Assembly: GCF_001039355.2 (NCBI RefSeq)
Contig: NW_019775457.1
Span: 308,258-372,257, forward strand
Direction of reading: 5' to 3'
Origin: Lingula anatina
Lineage: Eukaryota > Brachiopoda > Lingulata > Lingulida > Lingulidae
Length of the DNA: 64,000 nucleotides
Position numbers and translations under genes: made by a program. Shown here in pieces: positions 24,201-36,321 of this stretch (position 1 is its first letter; every line of letters begins with the position of its first letter). Under the pieces are notes generated by a model that saw only the letters and a list, made by a program, of their open reading frames with translations, was not told the DNA's origin and made no database searches.

Positions 24201-27200
24201 GGGTCTACTTATTCAGCTGCGAAAATCACACGTAATGCCTATTTCATGTTTTATAACAGTGTCTTTTGAGAGACAAACACGACATGGGTCGTGTTAATCT
24301 CGCATCTCTGGAGTTCAGTAAGTGGCGAAAGAGACACAGCCATGCCATTTTCGGCTCTCAAAGCTCTGTAGTAAAAGACGAACTCGGCATAGGCCTTGTC
24401 GTTTTCGCATGTAAAGGGGCGTCTAAAAGACGCACGCGTAGGCTCCTATGGGCCATGGTAGGTTTCAATTCACATTGTGGCACATAATGGCCCAGTTCAT
24501 GCTAACTTGACTTTACTTTCAAATAATTTGGGGTGTTGTGTGTGTGTGTGTGTGTGGGGGGGGGGGGGACCCATGGGTTGCTGGCTTGTAAACCTGATAT
24601 GTAAAATGGATTAGAAACTGATCACATGGTATGAGACTTAAATTTTGGAAAAAAAAAACCCTTTAGTTTTGAGAATTGAATTTTGAGTTATTATTTATGA
24701 ACATTTGTGTTTATCCTTCTGTTATTTGTCTAAGAGTGGGGCAGAAACTTTGGTGTAGCTATTTAGATAATGGTGTCGTGACAAAATTGGCATCTTGTGG
24801 TATCACCTGAGGTATGCGAGATATGCGGGTAGATATGGATGCCTTCTGAAGAACCAACATCTTATCGTAGGTCCCATTCAGAATGGATAATCCTAGTACT
24901 TACTGATCCCCCGACTAAATATGGCCGACCACAGTTCAAAAGCCATCCTGCTGATTTCTGATGGTCGCCTCGCCTCCACATGTGCATTTAAAGAGATTAA
25001 ATATCACAGTGCGTGTGGAGGGGGAGACCATCAGGAATCGGCGGCATCGCTTTTGAACTGGGTTGGCCATATTTAGTCAGCAGGTCAGTAAGTACTCAGA
25101 TCATCCATTCTGAATGGGGCCTTATATATATGTCAGTAAGACCTGCTGTAGTCTGAGGACCCTACTAGCATTGGTGTGTTCATTTGTCAGCAAGATAACC
25201 AAGTCTTAAGCAAATAAAACAAAATTTAACACAATTTAATCTTCTGACTATTATCAATGCTGTGTTATATTAGTGAGTGTGTTCAGTGTACAGTAATGTT
25301 TGAAGTCAGCCTTGGATTATATAGACCACTGTTGTAAGGGTCGTTGTTGACTCTAGTAAGAGGAGGTATCACATCTTAGGCTTCGTTCACATGGAATGTC
25401 TATTTTCTAAAAATCTATTTTCTATTTGTGCTATCTTATGATCACGGTCTGTGCCCTGAATATCCCACCGTGTAATTACTGGCAGCGCGAGCCAGTTACT
25501 TATAGTAATTTATAGTAACTGGCTCACGCTGCCAGTAATTATTCCGCGGGATATTCAGGGCACAGACCGTGATCATAAGACATACCGCGAATAGAAAATA
25601 GAATTTAGAAAATAGACATTGCATGTGAATGAAGCCTTATTTCCTCTACCATGTTTGACTGTAACACACAGTTTGCCTGGTGAAATGTTCTGTGCTTGAT
25701 GATATATATGGGTTTTCTATTTACTTTCATTTACTTTCGTATAGAAATACTGTAAAACATATTTTGTCCCCAGTAAACAGTTATTGTTTTTAATCAGTTT
25801 GAATTAAATTAACATAAACAATCTTTTGTATATCTTAACATGTATCATGTCCATTTTTCTTATGTATATTGTACTATATTACCATGGCAGTGATGTATTT
25901 GATTACAAAATACTAGTTCTATATATTGGCTCTTTATTTCCTGTAACTTCTACAGAGGACCTGTAAAACAAACATTTAGTCTCCAGTAATGTTTACTACA
26001 ATGGCAATCTGAGACTGACCCGGAAGTGACTGTAGCCACCATGCAGGAAACTGTTGGAAACTTTTGATATTGCCAAGTTTAATTAGCAAATATTGACTTT
26101 CTTTCACTTCCTACAAGTTGTTTGTTATACTTTCAAGTTTCTCTTTCTGCAGTGTTGTCTACATGGGGTGGAGAGAAAAGCATGATTGATATACTTTACT
26201 TTTTTCATTGTAATCTACTTGACTAGATAAAAATGTCCAATAGAAAATAATGTAATTCTAAATATGCTTTTAGACAATGATATAATATAATATGCCTACT
26301 CTCAACTGAAAACAGATATTTGGCTAAGCCCAAGTTGCTCTTACTACTAGTCCTCAATTGCCAGTAGCTAAAGCACTGGTCATGATCCCTAACCAATAAC
26401 AAATAATGGTAAAATCATAGACAGAGTGAAATTTTGTCTCAAATGTTTTTGTATTTAGTATAAAGATTTTAAATTTGAAGTTATCCATGGAAAGCAAATT
26501 AAAGGAAGAGAATAGTCACTTGAAGGGATTTTGATTAAGGTTTCAGAACTTAATTCCTCTTTTCCATTTGATTGTTATTTGGACATTTAAAACACTGTAC
26601 TAGTAGCCAGTTGAGTTTTCTACATTTCCACAGATTTTATAGCTGTAATATATCTTCACTTGATACTATAAATACTTTGATCTAGGCTATGTGATGTTCA
26701 TAAGAAGGGGTTATTAACCAAGAAATGGTTTACAAGTTAAACAACTGCTGGTCTTATAAAGGATTAGGCGTTTACTAACACTACCCACAGGTCTTTTAGC
26801 ACAAATGCCCCTATAACCACAAAACCCACAAATTACCCAACACACTGTACAATTACAAGCGATACCTAGCACTAACATTCATCCGCTCTGGTAGTGGTGG
26901 TGATGGGTGTTGGTGCTAAAAGATCTGCGGGTAGTGTTTATAAATGCCTAATCCATATATAAGGCTTGAACTGTAAAAAAGGACAGATTACCATAATTAC
27001 AAAAGTGTTGTCAGCCATTTCAGTCAGGAAGTGTTAACCTACAGTTTTATGTTGATGTATTATCATCTGCAAAAATTTTATATCAGTAGTTTTTCTTTAT
27101 ATGTATATAAGAATTTGGTATGTAAGACAATGAAAAAAATATTTTGGTGATTGTGCCCCGTAAACTCAGTTGTAGTTGGTGGTACAAAACTCAGGAGGTG

Positions 27201-28149
27201 GTCTGTGCCTCTCTGATTGTCTTTCAAAGCACTTTTATTTAGTTGATTTATTGTGCTGAGCTATGTTGCATGAAGGTTGTTTTCATACTGTTTTATTTTG
27301 TGTTTTATTTTATTTTAGGGTATTATTTGCTTTGGTGTAGCAGTGGTCTATCACCGTTACATGGGCTATGCCGTGGTAGCTTTGATTGTAGAATTAAACA
27401 GTATATTTCTACATATAAGGCAGTTGCTGCTAATCTGCAAAGTCCCCAAAACAAGCAGTATCTATCGCCTAACCAGTCTGATCAATATAGGTAAGTGATG
27501 GGAGACATTTCCTAGGCAGCACCTCTTGACTTAGTGAGATTTTTCACCAAGGAAAGCGCTGAACTGTGAAAGAGTTGAACATTTCCCTGGGTTGCTAGCG
27601 ACATATAAGAAAAATAAGCATCTTGTAGCAAGGTGCAGTTGGGCTCAGCTACTTGCTTAAGATTATATTTACATTTTGTTTCCATATTTCAAATTTTGCC
27701 TTGTGTAATTTTACTATAGCTAAATTGAAGTTTCAGATTTACACACTTTGTTTTATCATTGAACGTATTCGACAGCATGTTTTATTTTATTTCACAGTGG
27801 CTATAGTCTTCATAATTGCGTAGTTTAATGCTTTTCCGTGCCAGATCAATTTTCATTTAAATATTATTGAGACAAAATTTAAAACCAATAAAGCATTTTC
27901 CATTGGATTGTGTTGTTATATTCTCAGTTGTTCTCTTTCTGTTCTCCAGGTACTTTTATAATGTTCAGAATATCCACGATGGCTTGGATGACGCGCTGGT
28001 TGGTTTATAACAGAGATAAGGTACCTTTCCTGATGTTTACCTTGGGAAGTCTGGGAATGGCCATCATGACCGTCATGAACATAGTGCTCTTCTGCAGAAT
28101 CCTCTACAGTGACTTCTTCAGGAAAGGAAAACTCAAGAAAACAGACTGA
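18228..28149 (+). CDS. TLC domain-containing protein, TLCD1/TLCD2 type (copy a)
   Basis: Five exons, 18228-18481, 19916-19998, 20616-20698, 27319-27490 and 27950-28149, give 263 residues with phases 2, 1, 0 and 1. The order of features matches TLCD1/2: an N-terminal membrane segment, IPKSAQDTEFRRWRFKN, then several hydrophobic segments with GYFVHDIIDM, a His-His pair (LMLHHAV) and VALIVELNSIFLHIRQLL, ending in a short basic tail. TLCD1/2 proteins are multi-pass membrane proteins that in animals affect phospholipid unsaturation and membrane fluidity; catalysis is unproven. Intron 3 is 6.6 kb and hosts four foldbacks. A convergent paralogue lies at 33558-36290 with identical sizes for exons 2 and 3 (83 nt each). 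Confidence 0.92.
20462..20560. repeat. three-copy 36-bp tandem repeat
   Basis: The phrase tcaaatcctgttttattaat with gctagaacaagtgc repeats three times in TLCD copy a intron 2, ending about 55 bp before exon 3. It does not include exon sequence. Confidence 0.8.
23431..24461. mobile_element. large foldback element, arms about 430-450 bp
   Basis: The left arm 23431-23886 is the reverse complement of the right arm 24028-24461 with few mismatches; the loop is about 140 bp. The outer ends are ctaccatggcccatagg and its complement. Each arm keeps an open frame of about 65 codons that begins MRD, includes EFSKW and KDELGIGLVVFACKGASK, and reads outward (minus on the left, plus on the right). The two frames differ at 8 bases, 6 of them amino-acid changing, so selection on the protein is not evident. 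It sits in TLCD copy a intron 3. No transposase is seen. Confidence 0.85.
24871..25120. mobile_element. MITE family B, copy 1
   Basis: Foldback with ends gtcccattcagaatgg and ccattctgaatggggc. Subterminal ctaaatatggccgacc is mirrored by ggttggccatatttagtc; an inner arm is ttcaaaagccatcctgctga. Relatives are at 42494 and 51340. Confidence 0.8.
25379..25638. mobile_element. foldback element, about 260 bp
   Basis: Left arm ggcttcgttcacatggaatg, including tatgatcacggtctgtgccc and gaatatcccaccg, is mirrored on the right to gtgaatgaagcctt. Arms are about 125 bp with almost no loop (tacttatagtaatttatagta in the middle). Confidence 0.85.
26761..26954. mobile_element. foldback element, about 195 bp
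   Basis: Terminal inverted repeats begin ggattaggcgtttactaaca (left) and end ataaatgcctaatcc (right), with inner block cacaggtcttttagca against tgctaaaagatctgcg. Intronic in TLCD copy a. Confidence 0.85.
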
Positions 28150-29451
28150 CCAGGACTGGTCTAGTTCAAGACATCAAGATGGTACTGGGGAGATAGGGTG
28201 CTCATACTGTTATTATCCTTATACGTTTATTAAAGGTTGTTTTTACTAGTACTTGGATTGCCAGAGTATCTTTTATTCACAACTAGGTTTTGTAAAGTGA
28301 AAATGCTCAACAGAAAGAATTGTAATGCATTTTGCTCTTTCTTGTTGAGAAAATTAATCAACCCAAATATTTTGAGATACTTAGAACATAAATACGGGTT
28401 TTGAAAATAGTGAATCATAGCGGATAAGGAATGTGTTGAAATTTCTAGGAAGATATAAAATTTTGCTGTATAATTGTCTGTTGCTCATAATGTGCCTTCA
28501 ACAATAAGACAACACCTGGATATCCAGGGAATCTGCTGTCTAGCAAATTAGATCATTATAACATATATAAGACAGGATTCTCCAAATGAGCTGTAGTAGA
28601 ATGAAATTGCTACCAAATATACCAAGAGATCAGCAGGAGGTATCCAGGGTGGTGTTCTGTCTACAATGAGATAGATGGCGCTGCAAGCATAGTGTAGTTA
28701 ATATTATCAAGGTAACACTTATCATAACATTGTATATCTTAGTAACAGGAAAGATATGAACTTGCAGTCTGAAATACAAGGTTGAGTATTTAATGTACAT
28801 GTATCTAAAACATACAAAAATATGAGTTCACAAAAAAAAAAAAGGAATCAGGTGGCGAAGAGGGGAAATTGATGCTAGGTAAATAATGGTGCATTAATAT
28901 GTTATTTGTGGAATATTGGAATTTATTGCAAGTTTATTTTTGTATTGAAAATTGTATGTAATGTCATTTTGTTGTTACGGACATGTCCACTCATTTTAAG
29001 TGTTTTTAAAATGTATTTATAGTGTAGTTTGCACTCCCTTTTTGTAAATAGAATTCTTTTGTATTTATTTACTTTTACTAGATAAGCCTACCATGGAGTA
29101 TTCTACATGCTTTAGTCAATAGTTATCCTAAGATAATAAATGGTAAGCAGAGAAAAGTAATTGTTAATGTGAAAACATGTCACCATATTTTTAAATATCA
29201 CAAATATCAGGTGAAGAAATTCACCACAAGAATATCATGGAAGATATTGGAGACAAACAAAATGAACATAATTTTCTTTTTAAATGCCAACTCTGAAAGT
29301 GGTCACAATGTTATTGTTCAAGCACTGCTGTATGTATGTCATTGTACCACCAGCCTGCAGAGCAGGAGAGGTTATGTGGTGGCACACGTGTCCCTCTTAC
29401 CTCTTAGTTATATATGTGTTTATGAGAGATTCACTGGTAAAATGTCTTACA

Positions 29452-29690
29452 CCCCATTCCCATACCTAGATCCATCTGGCGAGATTGGTCCATTTTCGCT
29501 AAACTGTTTTCAGCTAAGTGACTTACATGTCTTGCACGTCAATTGAAGCTGCTAAGCAATAGATAATTTTTTCCTTGCAGCTTCAGAAGGTGTGCCAGAC
29601 ATCAGAGCAGCTTAAGCTGAAAGCAATCTAGTGAAAATCTCCTCGGAGATGGTCCGATCCCACTAGATTGATCAAGTTATGGGAACAGGG
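29452..29690. mobile_element. MITE family A, copy 2
   Basis: Starts near ccattcccatacctagatcc and ends agattgatcaagttatgggaac. Internal cttgcagcttcagaaggtg and cagcttaagctgaaagcaat match the family. Confidence 0.8.
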
Positions 29691-29830
29691 TCTTAATGGC
29701 TGAAGGAGGCTGGAGAACAGATCCATCCTGCTCAAACCTGGCATGAGATCACGGAGTGGTTCTGTTACATCCAGCATTTCATTTCAGTGTGGTGTCTTCA
29801 GTATCTGGGCATCATACTCTCCATTTACTA

Positions 29831-30080
29831 GGATGCCCATGCCTAGATTGATCCATCTGGATCAGTCTAACTCCCTGGGGAGTCTCACTAAATTGCTATA
29901 AACTTCACTGGCTTAAATGTCTGTCACGCCTACCAAATCAGGTACTGTAGGGTAAAGATAATAACTCCCTAACAGATTTACTTGGCGTGACACACATTTA
30001 AGCCGGTTAAGTTGATAGCTATATAGTGATACTCCCCAGGGAGATAGATCGATCCAAATATCTGTGGGAATGGTACCTAG
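29831..30080. mobile_element. MITE family A, copy 3
   Basis: Starts ggatgcccatgcctagattg and ends atctgtgggaatggtaccta. It lies 140 bp from copy 2 in the same orientation class, with diverged internal palindrome (ggcttaaatgtctgtcacgc / gcgtgacacacatttaagcc). Confidence 0.8.
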
Positions 30081-31239
30081 GACTTACGTCAGTTATCCAC
30101 CCCAATTTTATAGCATCTTTGTTGATTTGATATTATGAGGAAATAAATAGATTTTTTGTCCGTGTTAAAATGTAGACAAGGCATTTGGGCATTTCTAAGG
30201 TGCTACATTTTCATCTCAGCCAGTGTCTTGTAACTATGATACAGGTGTCCTGTGCATCCCACCTGATTGGAACTCTTCACTTGGTGTGAACATATCACAC
30301 ACTAGCTGGCAGGAGTTTAGTAAGCACACTGAAGGTAGTCATTCCTGTAGTTTTTAAGACTGTATCTAGAGATAAGCCATGCCAAAGGTAATAATTACAT
30401 GACCAAATGATGTAGGCTAAAGCTTCGATATGGTATTCTAACATTCTATCCCTATTCCTTTTATTTTCCTGACCTCAACTTCCAACTTCAGAATGTCCTG
30501 GAGACAATTTCACAAATAAAATAACTTCCAACTAAAATGTCACAACCTAAGTTCTAGATAAATCTATTCATGTACAACATGTCTTTCCGTAAAAACTGGT
30601 GTAGTAAATACTACTACCACTGCTTTATCTTGTGACAAAATATGGCAGAAGTTTTTTACATGTGAAAACGGCCCCAGGACCATTTTGTATCTGAAGTGTA
30701 TACTCTGCCTTTGAATCCATTTCTTTACATTTACTTCAAATCGTGCTCAAAGGTGTAACAAACCGAATCATCATCAGAGCCTCAGTACAGTCATTTTTAA
30801 TGTTAATTATGATAATAAAACACTCAAACAAAATAAGCCATTATGAAAGTCGAATTTTAATGATAGAATTTGATTCATTGATACCAAATAAGTGTGTTTA
30901 CATTGAAACCAACGTAGGATGAGTACATCAACCTTCATTTCAAGTGAGATGTTCTTCACAACACCAATGTGAAAACCCTTTTCCTGTTATGTCTGTGTTG
31001 AAAGATCTGCACATTTGCAGGTAACTGTGAAGGTTTCATCTCGATGCATTTTATGTTATACGTTTGCCAGTAAAATAAAGCCTGTTAATCTCAAACTGAT
31101 TTTCATTTTTAATGTGCTTTTCCATTGTTATACTACAACATATTTTGAAATGACTGTCGATTGAATTTCCACAAAAATATTAACTGATAATTTTCTAACA
31201 TGTATACTTAGGATTTTAAATAATGACAACAGTGCATGT

Positions 31240-33557
31240 TTAGTTCAAATAATTTATTATCACAATATTAGATATACAAACTACAAAATCTAAGTGCTAT
31301 GTTACTTGATTTTCTGGGCATGACAATGGCCCCACGAGTGAGCAGCAGGCGCGAAGTTTGATCTATTTTTAAAATTACAAAGCTCCATGTCCGTCCCATT
31401 CCCTTTTCAGAATGCCAAGGCAATCGCCACAGCTATGTAAAAGCCTTTTTTCAATAAAGATAAACAAGAAAGCTTGGTTCTGCCAGCTTAGAAGACGATA
31501 TATATAACACTTCCATTCAGCATTTGTCTCAATGCCAAAGGTTTTCTTCAGTTGTTATAAGCATAAAAAACATTGAAGTTGTCACCAAAGGCCAGCACTT
31601 CATGTGGTGTGGTCTTCAGTGTTAAAAACACCCTGTAAAATTGGGCTATGTCTAAGTATACATTCCTGAACTTTTTTACATCCACAATATATGTATGTAT
31701 TAATCCAGCCATTCGACTGCCAACTCTCAGTAATGACTGATACAAACAGGAAAGATGCTGAAATTTTCTGTTATTTTTTATAAGACCCAATTGTAATACC
31801 TCAGTCATGCTACAGCAACATTAAATATTGTATCATCACCATTGTAACTTGGTGTGTAATTACTGTTGCTACATAATACAAACTATGCCAAGCATTTAAC
31901 AGTGTGATACAGATTATCACTTCATTCACAATCTTCACCCCCTCCCCCCCCCCCCTTAAACACTGCAAGGCACATGTGACCTGTGGTACATCTCACTTTT
32001 CAAATATATATACATATAAACTTGAAAAAATAACTGAAATTTGATCACTTCATTTCATTTTGATGAGCCCTTCAGAAATGTTTGAATTACACATCCATTC
32101 CTAATCTGTTTGAGTCTAGACAACATGATTAGTGATGGCTGACAGGTGTTATTTCTACTACAGACACCACCCTAAGGTTCTCTAAAGCATAGAGGTAAAT
32201 TACAGGCTCCAAATACTGTGTGTAGTGGATTTTGACTACACTTTTGATAAATCACCCTTAGGTTAGACAAAAATGATAAGTTGGTGAACAAGTGTGACCT
32301 ACCCCAATTCTTAGGGCACAGGTCTGATTTTTTTTTTAAAGAAAAGCAGTGGGCATAGGTTCAAGAACCGAAATTTTTTATTGACCCCAAAGAAAAACCT
32401 TTTGTTTTTATGCTTGACACACACCAATACACCCAATTAAAAAATAATAGAAACACAAACAGACCACAAATTTTAGCTGCTATGCCCATCAAGCATCATG
32501 AAAAAAATGTGCTCCAACCCCGATTGCTTGTTTGCTCGTTATCCAACTTATCAAGTTATCTTGCCTTTATTCTAAATATTTATTTTACCTTTCACGAATT
32601 ATCAAAATCTTTGTCATGATTATAAAGAGCATTTTAATTCTTTAAAATCGATGTCAAAATGTTTCAAATGTGACATCTTGAAGACACATAATGGTCATAA
32701 CATCATTAACAAAACTAAGTTTACTTTGAAACTATAAATTTGCCATATATGCTTTACACAAGATCAATCTAAAAACTGCAAAAGAGATGGACTTCAAACT
32801 TTTTTCACCGGTGTAAATATGTATCATATGCTCAAAATAAATCTAAATCATATTTTGGTCATTAAAATATTTTCAAAGCTTATTGTACCTCTCAAATTAT
32901 CTAAAACCAGGTCTTACTTCAGCTTAGCTCTTTATATTTACAATTCAGTTGATACATTAATGGAGATGTTGAAAATGTTTATCTGCTAGTTGCACTACCT
33001 AGATATACAACGGATGGAGTGTATTTCTTCTATTGTATTCTCTGTCATTTATTAAAACTACATATTGACACTGAAAATAAAATGACCTGTTTCCACTTGA
33101 CTTACTTTGGTAGTCATCGAGATTCCAGTACAAAAAAAAACTACTGCTCAGCCACTAAAGACTTGTATATTTTCTCAAATAAACTGATCAAAATACAAAT
33201 ATATGTTACACTTAAAAAACTTGAAAAATATCAGTTTTCTACATGTCAACCATATAGATGTGAGGACAGCTGTCTGTCTAAAAATAGCGGGGGCTTTTGA
33301 ACCATTTCACCCTCACCCAGATTCTTGATTATCTTTGTCTGCAATGGGGTCTCCACTTCTAGGTCAAGGGTGGACCAAAGCGTCCCCTCATTTTCTAGGA
33401 ATTTCCTCTAGAAATGGCAAAGCTGCCATGCAGCTACCTGACATTATTCTCCATCATAACTCCCCCCAGCAGTAGATCTTGTGCTGATCACACTTGAACT
33501 TCACATAAAACTAAATGTGTCTGTGTCTCTCCTTTGATATATCCAAGTCTTGCTGAT
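31240..33557 (-). other. probable 3'UTR of TLCD copy b
   Basis: A minus-strand AATAAA (plus tttatt at about 31252) would end a UTR of about 2.3 kb. The convergent 3' ends of the two TLCD genes would then be about 170 bp apart. An 86-codon minus frame at 31548-31808 has no recognised domain or good splice sites. C-run at 31938-31953. Confidence 0.35.
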
Positions 33558-36290
33558 TTACTCTAACTTGACAGAGGCCTTCATGTAGCCATTCTTGACT
33601 TCTGTGTTTCCATTGATTTCTGGCTTGGCTCTTATTTCATTGTTGTTTCCATTCCTCTGCTTCTTATACTTATAGTCTGACCTGAGGAAATCGTTCTTGA
33701 AGAGCCTCCAGAGCAGAATGGGGTTCATAACAGTCATGCAAAACATACTGGCCGCCAGCATCCACCAGTAGAATGGGGTCACGCGGTCCGCCTCCGTAGC
33801 CATACCATAGTAGATACGAATGAGCCCTCCAAACCGGCATACTACAAAGGTGATAATGTTCACAACTGCATTGAGGCGATACCCCCAATGGTTGTAATCT
33901 ACTTTAGACAGTTGTAGAAGCTTGCGTGTGTGGAGGAAAACTGTGTTCACCTCAGCTAATAAAGCCACCACATTGTAGCCTATACACGTGCAGTAGAGCA
34001 CATGGTAACCAAAGGTTACATTTATCTGAAAATAAATAAAACAATACATATAACAGAACAATAAGTCAACAAAGAGGAAAAGAACAGAAACGTAAAATAT
34101 TTGTCCAATGTGAAAGCCTTACAAATGGTGCCAATCATATATATAAATATTACAGCTGCATAAAAATGTTCTGCTAAAATCAGTATAACAAATCACAATT
34201 CAAACAATACTGTCTCTGTGCACAATGACAACTGAAATATAATACCATAGTAACATAAAGTGAAAGTAAAAACTGAACTTTTGATGAATAAATGTCATGC
34301 TTACAATTGCCTATTTGAATAATCATTGCAATTAATCAATTAATTACTAGTAACTAATTAATTAATTAACTAATTACAGATCAGTGGTTTGTGACTGAAA
34401 CATTTTTAGCCATGCCTGAATGCAGAAGTTTATCATTGGAGGAAAGAAGGAGAGCCGACAGATTAATATGATGCAGGCTTTGGTATAGGAGACAGTGTCA
34501 GAAGACTCGGCGTCAGATCTTCAGGTATTCACAGGCTGTATAAGAAGTATACAGTAACAGGGCCATTCAGAGACACAATGTATTAAGCATTTCTAAAACT
34601 GAAATTTGTGTCAATTCTGCTGCCAAACTTAGCACAGGATATATGCTCTGTATATCATCGCTGTTCTGCTATGTGTGTTTGACATTCATCTTAGGGACCA
34701 TTCCCAGACCCTATTGTACTAACTGTGGATTGTTCTATCTCCAAAGGGATTCTTGACAAATTGCACTCTACTTAAGCGGCTTAGATGTCTGTCATGCCAC
34801 CTGAAGCTGTTAGAGGGTAACTATCATTTAGCAGCTTCAGTAGGCATGCCAAACATCTAAGCCGCTTAAGCTGAAAGCAATTTAGCGAGAAAACCTCTCT
34901 GAGGTGGATCGATCCTGTTAGATTGATCTGGGTATGGGAACCCAGTGTTAATGTGTACTCACTGCTATATGGTGTGCCTGCACCTCCCACATCTTCAACA
35001 TGTGTTTATTTACCAGGATATCTCCAAAATCATATATGAAGTAACCTGAAGTATAATAATAATGATAATATCTATAATTAACACATTTATAGGGACAGAG
35101 TTTAAGATTTTAAACACATCTTAAATACATAAAACACTTTCACTTATTAAAATTTCAATTTCTCAGTTTTTTATTAACAGCTTTTCTTTTGTCATACTGG
35201 AATTTACTCAAAGAGCAATGAAAGTGTTCAGTTAAAATAACTGGAATAAATAAAGTTTAATTCAATAGTAGTAACTCCCCACTCCCTCTAGCCCTACTGG
35301 ACTTGGATCATTATGGTGAAGTAAGAAACAGTCAGATGCTGAAGATTTTATTCATATTCACAAGGCACCAGATCTTATGCACTTCTCTTGTCAACATTAT
35401 CATGGCAGGTCAGCATTTCTACACTTGATGAACTGATCTTTTACCTTATAAATGCACTATAAGATCTTGTCCAAATAATCCCATTTCTGCCTGTGCATAT
35501 GTGTATAATGGCTGTTGTGAAGTGACAGTTAACTCAATCCCTAGTGAAGGTTAATTGATATATACATATTGGTATTCAGTGCAATGTTTGCCAAGTGTTT
35601 TGAAAATAAGGCACTGAGTAGGGGTATATGTTATGTGTCAAAGTGTAAATAAGAATGCCAGAATATTACATATTGGACTCCACAATGCCAGATAATAACG
35701 TTACCATAATCAATACTCACCTACAGAAAAACATACAAGCAAATACGAATACATGGTGTAATGCCCCACCAGATCATCCACCATCTCGGGTAAGACGACG
35801 AAACTGAAACAAAATGAATATATACATGTATAAGTTTGCCAGTCAGAAATATGAAAGCACCGTGTTCTCTTTAACTCGTTCAAGTTAATGTTACGGTACT
35901 CGACATTAATCATCTAGAGTTTGGGAACATATCACATAAAGTAGAAGAACCCTCTATGAAATACCGACTTCCCCCTTCACTGCATGCAGTAGACAACGTA
36001 TATACAAGGACATACCAGCTCAACACCCAAATGGCGCAGATCAGGGCGTGAACCCAGGAGACAAACAGATTCCTCCATTTCCACGGCTCGTCTTGAGCAT
36101 TCTTTGGAACTCCGGTGTAGATGAGAACTCGATTTAAGAGCTGGAAGAACAAAATGGTGCTAAGCACGGCGTAATATCCTATTTTGATGTCTATTGGTTC
36201 TTGTGGAGTAAAAATTCCCCCTGAGGCCACTTTTTGAACGAGATCAGAAGCGTTTTCCACGACGCCCATCTCTGAATCACTGCCTCCCAT
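33558..36290 (-). CDS. TLC domain-containing protein, TLCD1/TLCD2 type (copy b)
   Basis: Four exons, 36290-36016, 35803-35721, 35045-34963 and 34025-33558, give 302 residues with phases 2, 1 and 0. It shares VPKNAQDEPWKWRNLFVSW, GYFIYDFGDILV, a His-His pair (VQAHHIA) and VALLAEVNTVFLHTRKLL with copy a. Exons 2 and 3 are exactly 83 nt in both genes. The last intron of copy a, between ..INIG and TFIMF.., is absent here: the frame runs straight through VVNIITFVVCRF. The C-terminus is a long polar tail (about 45 residues) ending MKASVKLE, absent from copy a. A perfect GTCACGTGAC lies 22 bp upstream of the ATG. Confidence 0.92.
34693..34943. mobile_element. MITE family A, copy 4
   Basis: Ends gggaccattcccagaccct and gatctgggtatgggaaccc. 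The inner pair cttaagcggcttagatgtct / agacatctaagccgcttaag (approximate) makes the best-preserved palindrome of the family. The element ends 20 bp beyond the exon 3 donor of TLCD copy b. Confidence 0.85.
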
Positions 36291-36311
36291 GGCGGCTCGT
36301 CTCTAACTCGT

Positions 36312-36321
36312 GTCACGTGAC
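36312..36321. promoter_or_regulatory. CLEAR-type E-box palindrome GTCACGTGAC
   Basis: A perfect 10-bp match to the MiT/TFE (TFEB, HLH-30) CLEAR element, 22 bp upstream of the TLCD copy b start codon. The motif is established for lysosomal and lipid-metabolism genes; its use here is inference. Confidence 0.55.

Larger units (their letters stand above)
28150..31085 (+). other. probable 3'UTR of TLCD copy a
   Basis: No coding exon recognised. A canonical AATAAA at 31074-31079 is a plausible 3' end, giving a UTR of about 2.9 kb. It contains two MITE family A copies (29452-29690 and 29831-30080). Without transcript data the actual end is uncertain; an earlier AATAAA-like string is near 29135. Confidence 0.4.

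Noticed and set aside
31548-31808. Minus frame of 86 codons with fairly even composition
   Set aside because: I could not recognise a domain and it falls in the likely 3'UTR of TLCD copy b; listed only as a remark there.
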